A stretch of 64,000 bases of DNA from Nocardioides jiangxiensis (GCF_030580915.1 NZ_JAUQTA010000001.1:1674001-1738000), one strand, 5' to 3'. Shown: positions 26,284 to 38,034, counted from the stretch's first letter. Notes: generated by a model from the letters alone, not told the origin. Program-made: numbers and translations.

Positions 26284-27180
26284 TCAGTCCCCGAGCCGTG
26301 CGGCGATCTTCTTCGCCTGCTCGAGCGTGTGGTCGCGGAAGTGCTCCGACGGCGCGGCCAGCTTGCGGCCCTCGAGCCAGGCCAGGCAGATCTCGCGGCT
26401 GGCGGCGAGGTTGCTGACCCGCAGGTGGGGCGAGGCAGGTACGCCGACGTGCGGCTCGGGGATGAGCGCGACGCCGAGGCCGGCGGAGACGAGGCCGCGG
26501 AGGGTCTCGACCTCCTCGCCCTCGAAGCCGATCCGCGGGGTGAAGCCGGCCTTCGCGCAGAGCTCCTCGGTGATCGCCCGGAGGCTGAAGCCCGGTCGCA
26601 GCGCGATGAAGGTGTCGTCGGCGACCTCCTCGAGGCGGATCACCCGGCGGCGGGCCAGCCGGTGGTCCGGCGGCACGACGACGCGCAGCGGCTCGAGGAG
26701 CAGCCGGCGGCTGTGGATCTGCGGGTGGTCGGGGCGGTCGGCGGTGATGGCGAGGTCGACGGCGCCGTCGAGCAGGTCGCTGACCAGGCCCTCGTCGCCG
26801 TGCTGGCGCAGGTCGAAGCGGACGTTGGGGCGCTCGACGCGGAAGCCGCGGATCAGCTCCGGAACGAGCCAGGTGCCGAGGGTGTGCAGGAACGCGACCG
26901 GGACCAGGCCGCCGTCGGGGCGCGCCATGTCGTCGACGGCGCGCACGCCGCGGTCGAAGGCGTCCACGATGTCGCGGGCATGGCCGACCAGCTCGCGACC
27001 CGCAGGGGTCAGCGTCAGGCCGCGTCCGACCCGCTGGAAGAGCTGGGTGCCGACCTCGCGCTCGAGCCGGGACAGCGCCCGCGACATCGCCGGCTGCGTG
27101 CGGTGGGACCGCTCCGCGACCTCCGTGACGGTGCGGCCGTCAGCGACGGCGATGAATGCGCGGATCGTGTCGATCTCCAT
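26284..27180 (-). CDS. LysR-family transcriptional regulator
   Basis: 298 residues. The N-terminal winged helix is canonical (TIRAFIAVADGRTVTEVAER, QPAMSRALSRLEREVGTQLF), followed by the LysR substrate-binding domain (VAFLHTLGTWLVPELIRGF, AVDLAITADRPDHP). It lies between the lipoate ligase-like gene and aceE on the same strand. Matching T-N11-A palindromes occur just before its own start and before aceE, suggesting autoregulation and control of the pyruvate dehydrogenase genes. The inducer is unknown. Confidence 0.92.
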   Translation of the reverse strand: MEIDTIRAFIAVADGRTVTEVAERSHRTQPAMSRALSRLEREVGTQLFQRVGRGLTLTPAGRELVGHARDIVDAFDRGVRAVDDMARPDGGLVPVAFLHTLGTWLVPELIRGFRVERPNVRFDLRQHGDEGLVSDLLDGAVDLAITADRPDHPQIHSRRLLLEPLRVVVPPDHRLARRRVIRLEEVADDTFIALRPGFSLRAITEELCAKAGFTPRIGFEGEEVETLRGLVSAGLGVALIPEPHVGVPASPHLRVSNLAASREICLAWLEGRKLAAPSEHFRDHTLEQAKKIAARLGD

Positions 27181-27181
27181 G

Positions 27182-27206
27182 GACCCATGCTCTCAACGCA
27201 TGGGTC
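27182..27206. promoter_or_regulatory. LysR-type operator at the LysR gene start
   Basis: Perfect 9-base arms GACCCATGC (27182-27190) and GCATGGGTC (27198-27206) with a 7-base spacer give the T-N11-A pattern of LysR boxes. It covers the 24-base gap between the lipoate ligase-like stop and the LysR start. Confidence 0.65.
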
Positions 27207-27867
27207 ATCCGCCAAGCAGCTCCTGGAGGATCGCCTCGCGCACTGCGTCGAGCCGGCCGCCCACCCCGACGGCGACGTCGGCCAGCTCGGCGGCGGCACG
27301 GTGCTGGTCGTCGGGGTCGAGGTCGACGAGGTCGAGGACGTCCCACGGGTCCCAGTGGTCATAGACGATGCACTGGAACCGCGCGCCCGCACGGGTCCGT
27401 CGCTGCGAGATGCCGACCGCCTTGCGGCCCTCGACGAGGACCTCGCCCGGCCCGAGCGCGGCGAAGCAGACCAGCCGGCCCCACGTCGTCTTCTCCAGTC
27501 CGCCCTCGTACAGCGACGCGTCGAAGTCCGCGGCCCGGAGCGCGCGCATCCACGCCTCGCCCAGCCAGTACGCCGACGCCCGGACGTCCTCGCTCCAGCG
27601 GGCGTCGGAACGGGGGAGCACGACGTCGAGCCAGAGGCAGCGGAGCGGGTCGACGTAGACGGCACCCCCTCCGCTGCGCCGGCGCACGACGCTGACGCCG
27701 GCTGCAGCGGCCGCAGCCGTGCGCGCAGTCGACTCGTCCTGCGAGCTGCCGAGCACGAGCGAGCGCTGTGCGGGCCGGAAGAGCCAGACCTCCGCCTCGG
27801 TCAGGTCGTCGGGGATCTGGCGGTCGTGGAAGTCGGCCACGGAGCCCGTGACCTCGATGATGCGCAC
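27205..27867 (-). CDS. Lipoate-protein ligase / octanoyltransferase family protein
   Basis: 220 residues. The BPL/LplA/LipB fold is shown by VVRRRSGGGAVYVDP (residues about 60-74), the lipoyl-AMP binding motif, and by the Lys in EGRKAVGISQRR, the catalytic position. It is short for LplA (about 330) and lacks the C-terminal accessory domain, so it may work as a transferase of the LipM/LipL kind. Placement beside aceE-aceF suggests it lipoylates the AceF lipoyl domain. Its stop falls inside the LysR operator. Confidence 0.85.
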   Translation of the reverse strand: MRIIEVTGSVADFHDRQIPDDLTEAEVWLFRPAQRSLVLGSSQDESTARTAAAAAAGVSVVRRRSGGGAVYVDPLRCLWLDVVLPRSDARWSEDVRASAYWLGEAWMRALRAADFDASLYEGGLEKTTWGRLVCFAALGPGEVLVEGRKAVGISQRRTRAGARFQCIVYDHWDPWDVLDLVDLDPDDQHRAAAELADVAVGVGGRLDAVREAILQELLGG

Positions 27868-27935
27868 GCGACGATTCTGCCCGGGAGGTCGTGGCCCGGG
27901 TCACAGGCCGCCAGCGTCGTGGACGACCGCACGAC

Positions 27936-27941
27936 TAGGGT
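27936..27941 (+). promoter_or_regulatory. -10 box of a predicted leaderless promoter (aldo/keto reductase)
   Basis: TAGGGT is 6 bases upstream of the ATG at 27948 and there is no Shine-Dalgarno sequence. Confidence 0.55.
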
Positions 27942-27947
27942 GAACGC

Positions 27948-28880
27948 ATGAGCAGCGGTCTGATCTACGGCTGCATGGGGCTGGGCCGCTGGGACGGCGA
28001 GGCGCTCGACGCCGCCGACCGGGCCCGGGCGGAGGCGGCGGTCGAGGCGGCACTCGCCGCGGGCATCACGCGGTTCGACCACGCCGACATCTACGGGCAC
28101 GGCACCGCCGAGGCGGTCTTCGGCGCCGTCCTCGCCCAGGCACCCGGGCTGCGCGACCGGATCCAGATCCAGAGCAAGTGCGGCATCCGGCTGGGCACGG
28201 CCGACAGCCCCCAGATGTACGACCTGCGGGCGCACACGGTCCGGGCCCGGGTGCACGAGAGCCTCGAGCGCCTGGGCACCGGCCACCTCGACCTCCTCCT
28301 GCTGCACCGGCCCGACCCGCTCACGCCCCCCGAGGAGATCGGTGCAGTCCTGACTGCGCTCCACGACGAGGGCGTGGTCCACGCCGTCGGCGTCTCCAAC
28401 ATGAGCGCCGTCCAGATCACCGCGCTGCAGCGCCACACCGGGCCGCGTCTGGTCGCCAACCAGCTGGAGATGGGCCTGCACCGCCGGGCCTGGCTCGAGG
28501 GAGCCGTCCTGGTCAACACGCCGGCATCGGCCGAGGTCGGCTTTCCGCACGGCACCGTCGAGCACTGTCGTGCCGAGGGCATCGAGCTGCAGGCCTGGGG
28601 CGCCCTGGCCAACGGACGCTTCACGGGCCTCCCGCAGGATCCGGGCGACGAGGCCGTCGCGGACCTCCTGCGCCGGCTCGCGGAGGACCAAGGCACGACC
28701 CCGGAGACGGTGCTGCTCTGGTGGCTGCAGCAGCACCCGGCCGGCGTCGTACCGGTGATCGGCACGACCAGTCCGGAGCGCATCGCGTCCTGCAGCGGTG
28801 CCGTCGACGGATCCGCGCGGCTGTCGCACGAGGAGTGGTACGGGCTGTGGGTGACCGCCCGCGGTGGCCAGCTCCCCTGA
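27948..28880 (+). CDS. Aldo/keto reductase
   Basis: 310-residue NADPH-dependent TIM-barrel reductase. The catalytic set is visible: FDHADIYG (Asp, Tyr), QSKCGI (Lys) and LLLHRPD (His). Overall it resembles the YdhF-type oxidoreductases (GITRFDHADIYGHGTAE, ALHDEGVVHAVGVSNMS, VVPVIGTTSPERI). The physiological substrate cannot be inferred. It converges with the MFS transporter gene, with only 18 bases between the stops. Confidence 0.9.
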   Translation: MSSGLIYGCMGLGRWDGEALDAADRARAEAAVEAALAAGITRFDHADIYGHGTAEAVFGAVLAQAPGLRDRIQIQSKCGIRLGTADSPQMYDLRAHTVRARVHESLERLGTGHLDLLLLHRPDPLTPPEEIGAVLTALHDEGVVHAVGVSNMSAVQITALQRHTGPRLVANQLEMGLHRRAWLEGAVLVNTPASAEVGFPHGTVEHCRAEGIELQAWGALANGRFTGLPQDPGDEAVADLLRRLAEDQGTTPETVLLWWLQQHPAGVVPVIGTTSPERIASCSGAVDGSARLSHEEWYGLWVTARGGQLP

Positions 28881-28898
28881 GGGCCGGCCTCCAGCGCG

Positions 28899-30098
28899 TC
28901 AGGCCGTCCGGGCGTCCCGGCCCGCGGCGAGCGGCCGCGTCGCGCCGACCAGCAGAGTGCTCGGGGCCAGCAGTGCGGCCACCGCCAGCAGGGCCTGCTG
29001 CGGCCCCACGTGCTCGGCGAGCAGGCCCAGCAGCGGCGGGCCGGCGAGGAAGGCGCTGTAGGCGATCGTCGACGCGACGCTGACCCGTGCCGCCGCCCGC
29101 GCCGGGTCGTCCGCCGCCGCGCTCAGGCCGACCGGGAACCCGAGCGCGGCCCCGACGCCCCAGAGCACGACCCCGGCCACCGCGGCGGCGGGATGGCTGC
29201 CGGCTCCGACCACGGCGACTCCCATGGCGGCGAGCACCGTCGTGCACGTCAGCACGGCCACGCGCCCGAAGCGGTCGAGGAGCACGGTGCCGAGCACCCG
29301 GGTGACGGTCATGCAGGCCACGAAGAGGCCGAAGCCGGCGACGCCGAGCCAGTGCGGTGCGGCGTACCCGTCGATGAGGCCGAGGGCGAGCCAGTCGTTG
29401 GCGCTGCCCTCCGAGATCCCACAGGCGAAGATCATCAGGCCGATCAGCAGGGTGCGGGGTTCCCGCCAGGCAGCCAGCGTGGAGGCGGTCGAGGCGGTCT
29501 CCGCCGCCTCGACCGCGCGGGGCAGGAAGCGGTCGACGGTGAGCAGGACGAGGACCAGTCCGACGAGAGCCGTGAGCCCGAGGTGCCACGCCACCGGTAC
29601 GCCGAGGGCGGTCGCGGCCGCTCCGGCCCCGGCTCCGGCGACGGTCCCCAGGCTGAACCCGGCGTGGAAGCGGGGCATGATCGCGCGGGCCAGCCGGTGC
29701 TCGACAGCGGCCGCCTCGACGTTCATGGCGACGTCCCAGCTGCCGCTGCCCAGCCCGTAGGCCATCAGGCCGACCACGGTGAGGGGGACGCTGGCGAGGA
29801 CGTCCACCGCGCAGGCGGCAGTGGTCAGGCCCACCAGACCGATGGTCACGCCGCACCGCAGGACCGCCGCCGCACCCCACCGGGTGATCAGCGCTCCGCT
29901 GCTGGGCAGCGTCAGCACGGAGCCGACCGCGATCGAGAGCAGCAGCAGGCCCAGCTCGCCGTTGCCGAGGCCGAGCGCGGAGCGGGTGTCAGGGATGCGC
30001 GAGGCCCACGACGCGAAGGCGAAGCCGTTGAGGAAGAACGCCACCATCACCGCTCCGCGAGAGCGGGCGGCGGTCAGGTCGGACGTCGTCGCGGTCAC
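28899..30098 (-). CDS. MFS transporter
   Basis: 399 residues with about 12 hydrophobic segments. Conserved points are FASWASRIPDTRSALGLGNGELG at the N-terminus, the loop GALITRWGAAAV, and MAYGLGSGSWDVAMNVEAAAVE after helix 4. The last is typical of the sugar-efflux-like or YbjJ-type MFS group. GTG start at 30098. It follows glpX by 20 bases on the same strand and may belong to a zwf-glpX-MFS transcript. The substrate is unknown. Confidence 0.88.
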   Translation of the reverse strand: MTATTSDLTAARSRGAVMVAFFLNGFAFASWASRIPDTRSALGLGNGELGLLLLSIAVGSVLTLPSSGALITRWGAAAVLRCGVTIGLVGLTTAACAVDVLASVPLTVVGLMAYGLGSGSWDVAMNVEAAAVEHRLARAIMPRFHAGFSLGTVAGAGAGAAATALGVPVAWHLGLTALVGLVLVLLTVDRFLPRAVEAAETASTASTLAAWREPRTLLIGLMIFACGISEGSANDWLALGLIDGYAAPHWLGVAGFGLFVACMTVTRVLGTVLLDRFGRVAVLTCTTVLAAMGVAVVGAGSHPAAAVAGVVLWGVGAALGFPVGLSAAADDPARAAARVSVASTIAYSAFLAGPPLLGLLAEHVGPQQALLAVAALLAPSTLLVGATRPLAAGRDARTA

Positions 30099-30117
30099 GG
30101 CGTCATCGTGGCCGGGT

Positions 30118-31110
30118 TCAGGGCGCGGGGGAAACGGGGGCGGTCCGGTACTCGGAGGTGATCCGGCGGATGGTCCCCGAGCGGGAGCGCATGACCAGGG
30201 AGTCGGTCGCGGCTCCGCCGTGGCGGTAGCGGACCCCCTTCATCAGCTCGCCGTCGGTGATCCCGGTGGCGGCGAAGAAGCAGTCGTCGCCAGCGACGAG
30301 GTCGTCGGTGTGGAGCACGGTGTCGGGATCCAGGTCGTGACCGGCGTCGAGGGCGCGCTGACGCTCCTCGTCGTCGGCCGGCCACAGGCGCCCCTGGATC
30401 GTGCCGCCCAGGCACTTCATCGCACAGGCCGTGATGATGCCCTCCGGGGTGCCGCCGATGCCGAGCATCAGGTCGACGCCGGTGTCGGGACGCGCGGCCA
30501 TGATCGCGCCGGCAACGTCGCCGTCGGAGATGAACTTGATGCGCGCACCCGCGGCCCGGATCTCGTCGGCCAGCGCCGCGTGCCGCGGCCGGTCGAGGAT
30601 CACCACGGTGATGTCCTCGACGGCCATCTGCTTGGCGGCGGCGACGCGGCGTACGTTCTCGGTCGCGGAGAGCCGGATGTCGACGACGCCGGCGGCCTCG
30701 GGGCCGGTGACCAGCTTCTCCATGTAGAAGACGGCCGAGGGGTCGAACATCGCGCCGCGCGGGGCGACGGCGAGGACCGCGACGGCGTTGTTCATGCCCT
30801 TGGCGGTCAGCGTGGTGCCGTCGACGGGGTCCACCGCGACGTCGCAGGCGGGGCCGTGGCCGGTGCCGACGTGTTCGCCGTTGAAGAGCATCGGGGCGTC
30901 GTCCTTCTCGCCCTCGCCGATGATGACGGTGCCGTCCATGTCGACGCTCGCGAGCATCGCGCGCATCGCGTTGACGGCGAGGCCGTCGGCGCCGTTCTTG
31001 TCGCCGCGGCCCACCCAGCGACCTGCGGCGATGGCGGCCGCCTCGGTCACCCGGACCAGCTCGAGGGCGAGGTTGCGATCGGGTGCGGCGTGGGCGGGAG
31101 TGAGCGGCAT
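30118..31110 (-). CDS. glpX: Fructose-1,6-bisphosphatase, class II
   Basis: 330 residues, gluconeogenic phosphatase of the lithium-sensitive, metal-dependent GlpX family. Signature motifs are [29 protein letters not shown] and [15 protein letters not shown]. The start at 31110 is the first ATG giving the family N-terminus ([21 protein letters not shown]); the frame is open to 31641 inside zwf. It lies 38 bases downstream of zwf, so carbon could be directed to glucose-6-phosphate and on into the Zwf/Entner-Doudoroff route or storage. Confidence 0.95.
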   Translation of the reverse strand: MPLTPAHAAPDRNLALELVRVTEAAAIAAGRWVGRGDKNGADGLAVNAMRAMLASVDMDGTVIIGEGEKDDAPMLFNGEHVGTGHGPACDVAVDPVDGTTLTAKGMNNAVAVLAVAPRGAMFDPSAVFYMEKLVTGPEAAGVVDIRLSATENVRRVAAAKQMAVEDITVVILDRPRHAALADEIRAAGARIKFISDGDVAGAIMAARPDTGVDLMLGIGGTPEGIITACAMKCLGGTIQGRLWPADDEERQRALDAGHDLDPDTVLHTDDLVAGDDCFFAATGITDGELMKGVRYRHGGAATDSLVMRSRSGTIRRITSEYRTAPVSPAP

Positions 31111-31148
31111 GGCGGGGTCCTCGGGATGGTGGGTGGTGCGCGGCAGGG

Positions 31149-32627
31149 TCAGCGGTCGCGTTCGTGCCAGCTGCGGCCGTCGCGCTCGATGAGCGTCGCG
31201 GCCGCGACCGGTCCCGGGGTGCCGGCCGGGTACGGGCGGACCCGGCTGCCCACGGCCTCCCACGCCTCGAGGATCGGCTCGGCCCACGCCCATGCGGTCT
31301 CGACCTCGTCGCGGCGCATGAAGAGCGTCGGGTTGCCGCGCACGACGTCCATCAGCAGCCGCTCGTAGGCCTCGGGGGCACGCCGCTGGAACGCGGAGGC
31401 GTAGTCGAGGTGCAGCGACACCGGGCGCAGCCGGATGCCGCCCGGGCCGGGCTCCTTCGCGGTCAGCTGGAGCTTCATGCCCTCGTCCGGCTGCAGGCCG
31501 ATGACCAGGCGGTTGGCTGCGGCGGTGCCTTCCGCGTGGGGGAACATCGGGTGCGGCACTGCCTTGAACTGGATGACGATCTCGGAGTAGCGCTCGGGCA
31601 TGCGCTTGCCGGTCCGCAGGTAGAAGGGGACGCCGGCCCACCGCCAGTTCTGCACCTCGACACGGAGCGCGGCGAAGGTCTCGGTGCCGCTGCCCGGGCA
31701 GCTGCTGTCCTCGGCGTACGACGGCACGGCTGCGCCGTCGACCAGGCCGGCGGTGTACTGCCCGGCGACGGTCACCTGCGGGACGTCGGCGGGCCCGATC
31801 GGCTTGAGCGCCCGCAGCACCTTGAGCTTCTCGTCGCGCACCGTCTCGCGGTCGACGGTCGTCGGGGGCTCCATCGCGACCAGGCAGAGCAGCTGGAGCA
31901 GGTGGTTCTGCACCATGTCGCGCAGGGCGCCCGAGCCGTCGTAGTAGCCGCCTCGCGTGCCCACGCCGAGGGACTCCGCGACGGTGATCTGCACGTGGTC
32001 GATGGCACCGCTGTTCCAGATCGGCTCGAAGATCGAGTTGGCGAACCGGGTGACCAGCAGGTTCTGGACCGACTCCTTGCCGAGGTAGTGGTCGATGCGG
32101 AAGATCTGCGACTCCTCGAAGACGGCGCCCACGGCGTCGTTGATCTCACGGGCGGATGCGAGGTCGCGGCCGATCGGCTTCTCGAGCACGACGCGTGAGT
32201 GCTCGTTGATGAGGCCGTGGCGGTCGAGCGCGGCGGCGATGGTGCCGAAGAGGGAGGGCGCACACGCCAGGTAGTAGACGCGGACCCGGTCGGGGTCGAC
32301 GCCCTCGCGCGCGATCCGCTCGACGAGCGGCTGCCACTCGTCGTCGCAGCCGACGTCGAGGCTGACGTGCTGCAGGCCGTCGACGAACGCGGCGAGCGCG
32401 GCGTCGGAGACGGCGTGGCCCAGGAAGGCGGGGAGGTCCCCGGCCACCTTCGCGCGGTAGCCCGCGTCGTCGAGCCCGGCCCGCGAGCACGCGATGACCG
32501 CCGTGCCCGGGGCGAGGTGCCCGTCCTGGAACTGGTGGTACAGCGCCGGGAGGAGCTTGCGGAGCGCGAGGTCGCCGGTGCCGCCGAAGACGACGATGTC
32601 GCAGGGGGCCGGGGTCTGGCTGCCCAT
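31149..32627 (-). CDS. zwf: Glucose-6-phosphate 1-dehydrogenase
   Basis: 492 residues. The N-terminal nucleotide motif is [20 protein letters not shown] and the substrate-binding signature RIDHYLGKE lies near residue 180. Further markers are [10 protein letters not shown] and the C-terminal [19 protein letters not shown]. It oxidises glucose-6-phosphate to 6-phosphogluconolactone, feeding both the pentose phosphate pathway and the edd-eda genes 3-5 kb away. It is divergent from pgm. Confidence 0.96.
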   Translation of the reverse strand: MGSQTPAPCDIVVFGGTGDLALRKLLPALYHQFQDGHLAPGTAVIACSRAGLDDAGYRAKVAGDLPAFLGHAVSDAALAAFVDGLQHVSLDVGCDDEWQPLVERIAREGVDPDRVRVYYLACAPSLFGTIAAALDRHGLINEHSRVVLEKPIGRDLASAREINDAVGAVFEESQIFRIDHYLGKESVQNLLVTRFANSIFEPIWNSGAIDHVQITVAESLGVGTRGGYYDGSGALRDMVQNHLLQLLCLVAMEPPTTVDRETVRDEKLKVLRALKPIGPADVPQVTVAGQYTAGLVDGAAVPSYAEDSSCPGSGTETFAALRVEVQNWRWAGVPFYLRTGKRMPERYSEIVIQFKAVPHPMFPHAEGTAAANRLVIGLQPDEGMKLQLTAKEPGPGGIRLRPVSLHLDYASAFQRRAPEAYERLLMDVVRGNPTLFMRRDEVETAWAWAEPILEAWEAVGSRVRPYPAGTPGPVAAATLIERDGRSWHERDR

Positions 32628-32666
32628 GGAGGTTCTCCAGTGAGGAAGGTGGCAGTGGTCACGCCG

Positions 32667-32695
32667 ACACTAGGACACCTTTTGTGCAGTTACAA
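32667..32695 (-). promoter_or_regulatory. Predicted zwf promoter with an internal CAAAAG element
   Basis: On the minus strand TTGTAA (32695-32690), a 17-base spacer and TAGTGT (32672-32667). The spacer contains GCACAAAAGGTGTC, similar to elements at edd, glgX and pgi. Confidence 0.6.
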
Positions 32696-32708
32696 GCCCA
32701 CTTACGTC

Positions 32709-32738
32709 TTGATCTGGCCAAAACTGGATGGCTACCGT
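32709..32738 (+). promoter_or_regulatory. Predicted pgm promoter
   Basis: TTGATC at 32709-32714, an 18-base spacer and TACCGT at 32733-32738. The same TACCGT -10 box is found in the predicted edd promoter. Confidence 0.5.
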
Positions 32739-32793
32739 TTGCCCACGGGCGTCGTGCCCGCGGTGCCCCTCCGCAGAAAGCGAAGCAACCTCC

Positions 32794-34431
<1,638 letters not shown>

Positions 34432-34453
34432 CCCGGAGCGCGGGCCGGACGCC

Positions 34454-35419
34454 TCAGGAGATCAGGGCGCCGACCTCGCGCGCCGCGAGGTCGGCCGCGC
34501 CGACCATCCCGGCGTCGTTGCCCAGCGAGGCGGCGACCACCGGGGGCACGGGGGCAGGGCCGCGGGGGCTGACCAGGTCGGCGTAGGCCTCGCACAGGGG
34601 GTCGAGCACGAGGACGCCGGCATCGCCGAGACCGCCACCGACGACGATCACCGACGGGTCGAGGACGGCGACCAGGCTCGCGATGCCGGCACCCAGCCAG
34701 GCTCCCGCCTCGGCGAGCACGCGACGCGACAGGGGGTCGCCGGCCAGAGCCGCCTCGGTCACCATCGACCCGTCGAGCCTGCCGGCGTCGCCTCCGGCCC
34801 GTGCCGCGAGCGCCTCCGAGCCGGGAGCGCCGGCGGCGACGAGGGCGCGGGCACTCCTGGTCATCGCCGAGCCGGAGCCGTAGCTCTCCCAGCAGCCGCG
34901 CTTGCCGCAGCCACACGGGAGTCCGTCGGGCACGACCCGCAGGTGGCCGACCTCCAGTGCCGTGCCGGCGCCACCTCGGTGGAGCTGCCCGCCGAGGACC
35001 GCGCCACCGCCGATCCCGGTCCCGGCGGTGATCATGAGGACGTCGTCGTAGCCGGTCGCCGCGCCGAAGCGGTACTCCGCCCAGGTGGCGGCGTTGGCGT
35101 CGTTCTCGAGCGTGGTGGGGAGGCCGGTGCCCTCGCGGACGAGGGCAGCCAGCGGCCGCGACGGGAGCGCCAGGTTGGGCGCGGTCAGGATGTCGTCGCG
35201 CGTCCGGTTGACGAAGCCCGGCACGCCGAGGCCGACCGCGACCACCGGGTGGCGCCCGGCCAGGTCACGCACCACGTCGGTCACGGCCTGCGCCATCGCG
35301 TCGCCGTCGTGGGCGGGCGTCGGCTGGCGCAGCCGGTCGATGATCGTGCCGGTGCTGGTGTCGATGACCCCGGCGGCGACCTTGGTGCCCCCGATGTCGA
35401 CGCCGATCGCGAGGGTCAC
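34454..35419 (-). CDS. glk: ROK-family glucokinase
   Basis: 321 residues. ATP-binding IGVDIGGTKVAAGVID at the N-terminus, catalytic ENDANAATWAEY, LEVGHLRV (ExGH) and the zinc motif CGCGKRGCWE are all present, and there is no N-terminal DNA-binding domain, so it is a sugar kinase. The GTG start at 35419 overlaps the eda stop (GTGA), making edd-eda-glk a coupled operon that phosphorylates glucose and drives the Entner-Doudoroff route. Confidence 0.9.
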   Translation of the reverse strand: MTLAIGVDIGGTKVAAGVIDTSTGTIIDRLRQPTPAHDGDAMAQAVTDVVRDLAGRHPVVAVGLGVPGFVNRTRDDILTAPNLALPSRPLAALVREGTGLPTTLENDANAATWAEYRFGAATGYDDVLMITAGTGIGGGAVLGGQLHRGGAGTALEVGHLRVVPDGLPCGCGKRGCWESYGSGSAMTRSARALVAAGAPGSEALAARAGGDAGRLDGSMVTEAALAGDPLSRRVLAEAGAWLGAGIASLVAVLDPSVIVVGGGLGDAGVLVLDPLCEAYADLVSPRGPAPVPPVVAASLGNDAGMVGAADLAAREVGALIS

Positions 35420-36042
35420 TGCTGAGCTCCGAGGAGGGAGGCCGCGCGGGCGAGGTCCTCGATCGCGTCCCAGTCGGCGGCTGCGAGCGCGGCGGCGGGC
35501 GTGAGCCACGAGCCGCCGACGCACCCGACGTTCGGCAGCGCGAGGTAGTCGGGAGCGGACGCCGGGGTGATGCCACCGGTCGGGCAGAAGCGCACCTGGG
35601 GGAGCGGCCCCCCGATCGACTTCAGGTACGCCGCTCCGCCGGCCGCCTCGGCCGGGAAGAACTTGAGCTCGGTCAGGCCGCGCTCGTAGGCCGCCAGCAC
35701 CTCGCTGACCGTGGCGACGCCCGGGAGGAACGGCACGCCCGTCTCGTTCATCGCGTCGAGGAGCGGCGGGGTGCTGCCGGGCGAGACGAGGAAGCCGGCG
35801 CCGGCCTCGACCGCGAGCGCGGCCTGCTTGGGCTCGACGATGGTGCCGGCGCCGATCAGCACCTCGGGCACCTCCTCGGCGATCGCCCGGACGGCGTCGA
35901 GGGCGACCGGCGTCCGCAGGGTCAGCTCCACGACCGGCAGGCCGCCACGGGCGAGGGCCCGGGCCAGCGGGACGGCGTGCGCGAGGTCCTCGACCACGAC
36001 GACGGGGACGACCGGCACGCGGTCGAGCAGGGAGGTGGTCAT
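35416..36042 (-). CDS. eda: 2-keto-3-deoxy-6-phosphogluconate aldolase
   Basis: 208 residues, class I aldolase that cleaves KDPG to pyruvate and glyceraldehyde-3-phosphate. The Schiff-base lysine is in LKFFPAE near residue 127; [20 protein letters not shown] and CPTGGITP are the other family signatures. ATG overlaps the edd stop and its own stop overlaps the glk start. KDPG-specific enzymes are also called dgoA/kdgA, but the edd partner fixes the role. Confidence 0.94.
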   Translation of the reverse strand: MTTSLLDRVPVVPVVVVEDLAHAVPLARALARGGLPVVELTLRTPVALDAVRAIAEEVPEVLIGAGTIVEPKQAALAVEAGAGFLVSPGSTPPLLDAMNETGVPFLPGVATVSEVLAAYERGLTELKFFPAEAAGGAAYLKSIGGPLPQVRFCPTGGITPASAPDYLALPNVGCVGGSWLTPAAALAAADWDAIEDLARAASLLGAQQ

Positions 36043-37943
36043 GCGGTCTCCTCGACGAGGCTGGCGGTGCGGGTGGCGTGGGCGGGAAGGACGGGAGCGG
36101 GGACGGCGAAGACGCTGGCACCAGTGTCCGCCGTTCCCACATGGTGGCGGAACATGCTGAACAGGTCACGGCCCGTGCCGACCCACTCCGCGTCGGAGAG
36201 CGGACGACCGGCAGGCTCGCGGAGGGCCAGCTCGGCGGGGTCGACGTGCCAGGTCACGGTGCCGGTCTCGCCGTCGACGGTGACCAGGTCGCCGTCGCGG
36301 ACGAGGGCGATCGGCCCGCCGTCGGCGGCCTCGGGGGTCATGTGGATCGCGGCGGCCACCTTGCCCGAGGCACCGGACATGCGGCCGTCGGTGACGATGG
36401 CGACGCGGTGCCCCTTGTCCTGCAGGGAGCTGAGGACGGGGGTCAGCTTGTGCAGCTCGGGCATGCCGTTGGCGCGCGGCCCCTGGTACCGGACAACCGC
36501 GACGACGTCGTCGTGGAGCTGGCCGGACTGGAAGGCCTCGAGCAGCTCGGACTGGTCGTCGAAGACCCGGGCCGGCGCAGTGACGACCCGGTGCTCCGGA
36601 GCGACGGCGGAGGTCTTGATGACGCTCGTACCGAGGTTGCCGCGCAGGATGCGCAGGCCGCCGTCGGCCGCGAACGGCGCATCGGCCGGGCGGAGCACGT
36701 CGGTGTCGAGACTCGTGGTCGGGCCGTCGACCCACTCCAGCTCGCCGTCGCGCAGGCGCGGCTCCTGGGTGTAGCGGCGCAGGCCCGGGCCGGCGACGGT
36801 GAGCACGTCCTCGAAGAGCAGGCCGTGGTCGAGCAGCGTGCGGATCGTGAACGCCAGGCCGCCGGCGGCCTGGAAGTGGTTCACGTCGGCCGAGCCGTTG
36901 GGGTAGATCCGGGTCAGCAGCGGTACGACCGCCGAGAGGTCGGAGAGGTCGTCCCAGGTCAGCGTGATGCCGGCCGCGGCCGCGATCGCCACCAGGTGCA
37001 TCGTGTGGTTGGTGGAGCCGCCCGTCGCGAGCAGCGCGATGCAGGCGTTGAGGACGGCCTTCTCGTCGACGACCTCGCCGATCGGCGTGAACTCCTCACC
37101 GGCCCAGGTGATCGCTGCGGCACGCTCGGCGGCGGCGTCGGTGAGGGCGGCGCGCAGCGGCGTGCCGGGGTTGACGAAGCTCGCGCCCGGCAGGTGCAGG
37201 CCGAGCACCTCCATGAGCAGCTGGTTGGAGTTGGCGGTGCCGTAGAAGGTGCACGTACCGGCCGAGTGGTACGACGCCGCCTCGGCCTCGAGCAGCTCCT
37301 CGCGGCCGACCTTGCCCTCGGCGAAGAGCTGGCGGACCCGCGACTTCTCGCCGTTGGGGATGCCCGAGGTCATCGGGCCTGCCGGCACGAAGACGGTGGG
37401 CAGCTGGCCGAAGGAGAGCGAGCCGATCAGCAGGCCCGGGACGATCTTGTCGCAGACGCCGAGCATGAGCGCGCCGTCGAACATGTCGTGCGAGAGCGCG
37501 ATCGCCGCCGACATGGCGATCACGTCGCGGCTGAAGAGGGAGAGCTGCATGCCGTCGCGGCCCTGGGTGATGCCGTCGCACATGGCGGGGACGCCGCCGG
37601 CGAACTGGGCGATCGCGCCCGCCCGGGCGGCTGCGGCCTTGAGCTGGGCGGGGTAGGTCTCGAAGGGCTGGTGGGCCGAGAGCATGTCGTTGTACGCCGA
37701 CACGATGGCGAGGTTGGGCTTGCGGCTCTTGCGCAGCGCCGTCTTGTCGTCGGGGAGGGCGGCGGCGAAGCCGTGGGCGAGGTTCGCGCACGCGAGCTGC
37801 CCGCGCGCCGGACCGATGATCGCCGCCGCCCGGATCCGCTCCAGATAGGTACGCCGCCCCTCGCTGCTGCGTGCGGTCAGGCGCGCGAGCACCTGCTGCA
37901 GGACGGGATGGGTCGGCGGTGCGGTCGGGTCGGGGCCGGTCAT
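36039..37943 (-). CDS. edd: 6-phosphogluconate dehydratase
   Basis: 634 residues, the [4Fe-4S] IlvD/Edd family enzyme that makes KDPG. Cluster and substrate motifs are [46 protein letters not shown] and [12 protein letters not shown]. The size and the AHQPFETYP motif separate Edd from dihydroxy-acid dehydratase. GAAGGAGCG precedes the ATG at 37943; the frame is open to 38000. First gene of edd-eda-glk. Confidence 0.95.
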   Translation of the reverse strand: MTGPDPTAPPTHPVLQQVLARLTARSSEGRRTYLERIRAAAIIGPARGQLACANLAHGFAAALPDDKTALRKSRKPNLAIVSAYNDMLSAHQPFETYPAQLKAAAARAGAIAQFAGGVPAMCDGITQGRDGMQLSLFSRDVIAMSAAIALSHDMFDGALMLGVCDKIVPGLLIGSLSFGQLPTVFVPAGPMTSGIPNGEKSRVRQLFAEGKVGREELLEAEAASYHSAGTCTFYGTANSNQLLMEVLGLHLPGASFVNPGTPLRAALTDAAAERAAAITWAGEEFTPIGEVVDEKAVLNACIALLATGGSTNHTMHLVAIAAAAGITLTWDDLSDLSAVVPLLTRIYPNGSADVNHFQAAGGLAFTIRTLLDHGLLFEDVLTVAGPGLRRYTQEPRLRDGELEWVDGPTTSLDTDVLRPADAPFAADGGLRILRGNLGTSVIKTSAVAPEHRVVTAPARVFDDQSELLEAFQSGQLHDDVVAVVRYQGPRANGMPELHKLTPVLSSLQDKGHRVAIVTDGRMSGASGKVAAAIHMTPEAADGGPIALVRDGDLVTVDGETGTVTWHVDPAELALREPAGRPLSDAEWVGTGRDLFSMFRHHVGTADTGASVFAVPAPVLPAHATRTASLVEETA

Positions 37944-37971
37944 GAAGCGCTCCTTCGAGGTCAGGACATCG

Positions 37972-38034
37972 ACGGTAGCCCTACATTTGTCCTCTGGCAA
38001 CCTACTTCGGGCACTTCAAGTACAAAAGTGTCAC
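37972..38034 (-). promoter_or_regulatory. Predicted edd promoter and upstream CAAAAG element
   Basis: On the minus strand TTGCCA (38000-37995), a 17-base spacer and TACCGT (37977-37972). Upstream, 38020-38034 reads GTACAAAAGTGTCAC on the plus strand, related to the glgX and pgi element; the spacer carries ACAAATGTAG, a partial inverted copy. Confidence 0.55.

Noticed and set aside
34454..35419. ROK protein taken as a regulator
   Set aside because: No N-terminal helix-turn-helix; the protein starts directly with the ATP-binding motif and sits in the edd-eda operon, so a kinase is far more likely.
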